From assembly GCA_963681505.1 (NCBI GenBank), contig OY811991.1, positions 2,793,671-2,857,670 of the forward strand: a stretch of 64,000 nucleotides of DNA. Reading direction: 5' to 3'. The translations under genes and the position numbers were made by a program. Below the pieces are notes generated by a model that was not told the DNA's origin, made no database searches, and saw only the letters and a list, made by a program, of their open reading frames with translations. The DNA is from Eunapius fragilis. Lineage: Eukaryota > Porifera > Demospongiae > Spongillida > Spongillidae. Below, one piece after another: positions 62,901-64,000 of the stretch (positions within the stretch are counted from its first letter, which is position 1; the number at the start of each line of letters is the position of its first letter).

Positions 62901-63904
62901 CCCCAGAACACACTATTAAATGTCCGATTCCTTTCCATTTGTACGAAATACATTCCCTGACAAATAGAATACTTAAAAAAAATTACTTAGTGGTGAAGCA
63001 TGGCTACACCCCCACAGTCAAGGGCTTGTGGCAGTGGTGAAGCATGGCTACACCCCCACAGTCAAGGGCTTGTGGCAGTGGGGAAGCATGGCTACACCCC
63101 CACAGTCAAGGGCTTGTGGTAGTGGGGAAGCATGGCTACACCCCCACAGTCAAGGGCTTGTGGTAGTGGGGAAGCATGGCTACACCCCCACAGTCAAGGG
63201 CTTGTGGTAGTGGGGAAGCATGGCTACACCCCCACAGTCAAGGGCTTGTGGTAGTGGGGAAGCATGGCTACACCCCCACAGTCAAGGCTACACCCCCACA
63301 GTCAAGGGCTTGTGGCAGTGGTGAAGCATGGCTACACCCCCACAGTCAAGGGCTTGTGGTAGTGGGGAAGCATGGCTACACCCCCACAGTCAAGGCTACA
63401 CCCCCACAGTCAAGGGCTTGTGGCAGTGGTGAAGCATGGCTACACCCCCACAGTCAAGGGCTTGCAGCATTAGTGGCAATGTTGTGTCTCATACACATTG
63501 TATTAGCACCTTTCTCTGGAGAATCTTTGGGGACAGGTCTTGCAGATAGGCTTGGCAAGATTGCAGATGTCCCAGTGGCTCAAGATGATGGTTTGCTCAA
63601 GATCACACATTACGCACTGGGGCAGTTCCCCCCAACCACCCTCCCCCACTACCCACTACCTAAAGTGCTCAACTTACGCATCTTTGGCTTGTACTGCTGC
63701 ACAAACAGCACGAAGTCCTGGAATGAAATGCCGTCCTTTCCAGCTAATATCTGGTACCCCCTCTTCAGAGCATCCCTGGTGAAAGGTGCAAGTGCTGAGG
63801 GGAGGGAGCAATGGTGGGCATCGCCCTTACCTTCGGTGAAGGAACAACTTCTTAAACTTCTTCTTCTCAACATCTTTGAAGGTACTGTACACTACTCCAA
63901 GAAG
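58066..63904 (-). CDS. TPCN: Two-pore cation channel (TPC), C-terminal half, multi-exon, 5' end outside window
   Basis: Exons in gene order: 63904-63831, 63775-63678, 62791-62643, 62496-62436, 62377-62333, 62059-61997, 61812-61750, about 61723-61612, 61298-61188, 60837-60766, 60707-60621, 60550-60444, 60352-60306, 60148-60074, 59822-59681, 59064-58880, 58727-58647, 58179-58066 (stop TAG). Phases agree except around 61750-61723, where the gap is too small for a normal intron. Encoded: end of repeat I and linker ([38 protein letters not shown]); repeat II S1-S6 ([32 protein letters not shown] as S4, [18 protein letters not shown], pore [30 protein letters not shown]); then a coiled C-tail. TPCs are endolysosomal Na+/Ca2+ channels gated by PI(3,5)P2 or NAADP. 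TPC1-type is favoured by the CCNTS loop. Confidence 0.85.
58200..58318. repeat. Intronic minisatellite, about 21-bp unit
   Basis: Tandem CACCATGGTCCTCCCTCAC units, about five copies, in the last intron of the TPC gene. Confidence 0.85.
58768..58822. repeat. (CA)n microsatellite
   Basis: Intronic, about 50 bp, between TPC exons. Confidence 0.95.
59103..59352. repeat. Intronic minisatellite, 27-bp unit
   Basis: About nine copies of GTCCCTCAAGAGGCATGCCC plus ACCCCCT, with a variant CAAGAAGCATGTCTTCCC. The period is a multiple of three, so it makes long spurious frames on both strands; it lies in a TPC intron. Confidence 0.9.
59886..59918. repeat. (GT)n microsatellite
   Basis: Short GT run in a TPC intron. 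Confidence 0.9.
60900..61165. repeat. Intronic minisatellite, about 20-bp unit
   Basis: About a dozen CCCAGCCTCACTAACCTCAT units with small variants, in the TPC intron between the S3 exon and the S4 exon. Confidence 0.9.
61830..61992. repeat. CA-rich imperfect microsatellite
   Basis: ACACACAAACAC-type imperfect repeats in a TPC intron. Confidence 0.9.
62518..62640. repeat. G-rich minisatellite
   Basis: Degenerate GGGGTAGGTGGAGG units in the intron between TPC exons at 62496 and 62643. Confidence 0.8.
62993..63466. repeat. Intronic minisatellite, 44-bp unit
   Basis: About ten tandem units of TGGCTACACCCCCACAGTCA followed by AGGGCTTGTGGCAGTGGTGA and AGCA, highly uniform, with two shortened units near 63285 and 63395. 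The uniformity implies recent expansion or homogenisation. Confidence 0.95.
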
Positions 63905-64000
63905 CTAAATGCAAGCACACACACACACACACACACACACACATGGTTAAACAACCACATACTAATGAGATCATGAGCGTAACACCCTTACCCTGCCCCC

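Noticed and set aside
62993-63466. Regular direct repeats resembling a CRISPR array
   Set aside because: The units are contiguous without unique spacers, and they lie in an intron of an animal gene: a minisatellite.

Overview
This window is eukaryotic and almost certainly metazoan. It has spliceosomal U2 snRNA gene sequences, short-intron protein genes with GT-AG junctions, and a dense mix of non-LTR, tyrosine-recombinase, Penelope-like, Merlin and hAT-like elements. A basal marine invertebrate such as a sponge is a reasonable guess, but nothing here proves the species.

From 0 to 47.5 kb the window is a graveyard and living site of non-LTR retrotransposons with R2-type architecture: three C2H2 zinc fingers, a Myb domain, a long proline-rich linker, reverse transcriptase (RT), and a CCHC plus restriction-like endonuclease (RLE). 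Nearly all copies lie on the + strand. They sit in, or are derived from, U2 snRNA genes: U2 5' halves occur at 5806 and 41598, and U2 3' parts at 38918, 47326 and 57279. Published U2-targeting elements of this type are called Utopia; membership is inferred here, not tested. There are two families. Family 1 (A, B, C, C', E/F, G, H, I, J, L) abuts the U2 sequence at AACT with no target duplication. Family 2 (D1 to D4 and fragments) uses the same 3' junction but leaves a roughly 19-bp target duplication. D4 (41657-47325) is full length, with an open 1685-codon ORF, and splits a U2 gene in two.

Layout: 1-5.8 kb, hAT end plus fragments A and B and family-2 pieces; 5.8-11.7 kb, U2 5' end and element C (interrupted by an hAT-like MITE); 11.7-21.4 kb, family-2 copies D1, D2 (carrying an apparently intact Merlin transposon), a family-1 tail, and D3; 21.4-30.4 kb, element E/F, interrupted by a 1.86-kb insert (with a PH-like exon and a Penelope fragment) and by an hAT-like element; 30.4-33.5 kb, element G; 33.5-39.95 kb, element I, interrupted by a 5.83-kb inverted-repeat element that itself contains H and a U2 piece; 40.1-41.1 kb, RT fragments J and K; 41.1-47.5 kb, U2 promoter region, U2 and D4.

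From 47.5 to 57.4 kb lie a decayed DIRS/Ngaro-like element, AT-rich repeats, a few unassigned exon-like segments, a Merlin relic and a last retrotransposon tail fused to a U2 3' fragment. From 58.1 to 63.9 kb, on the - strand, is the C-terminal half of a two-pore cation channel (TPC) gene with many short exons and minisatellite-rich introns.

The retrotransposon copies are mosaics produced by nesting, recombination and deletion. The U2 sequences lack the canonical branch-point recognition heptamer, so the target may be a divergent or pseudogenised U2.
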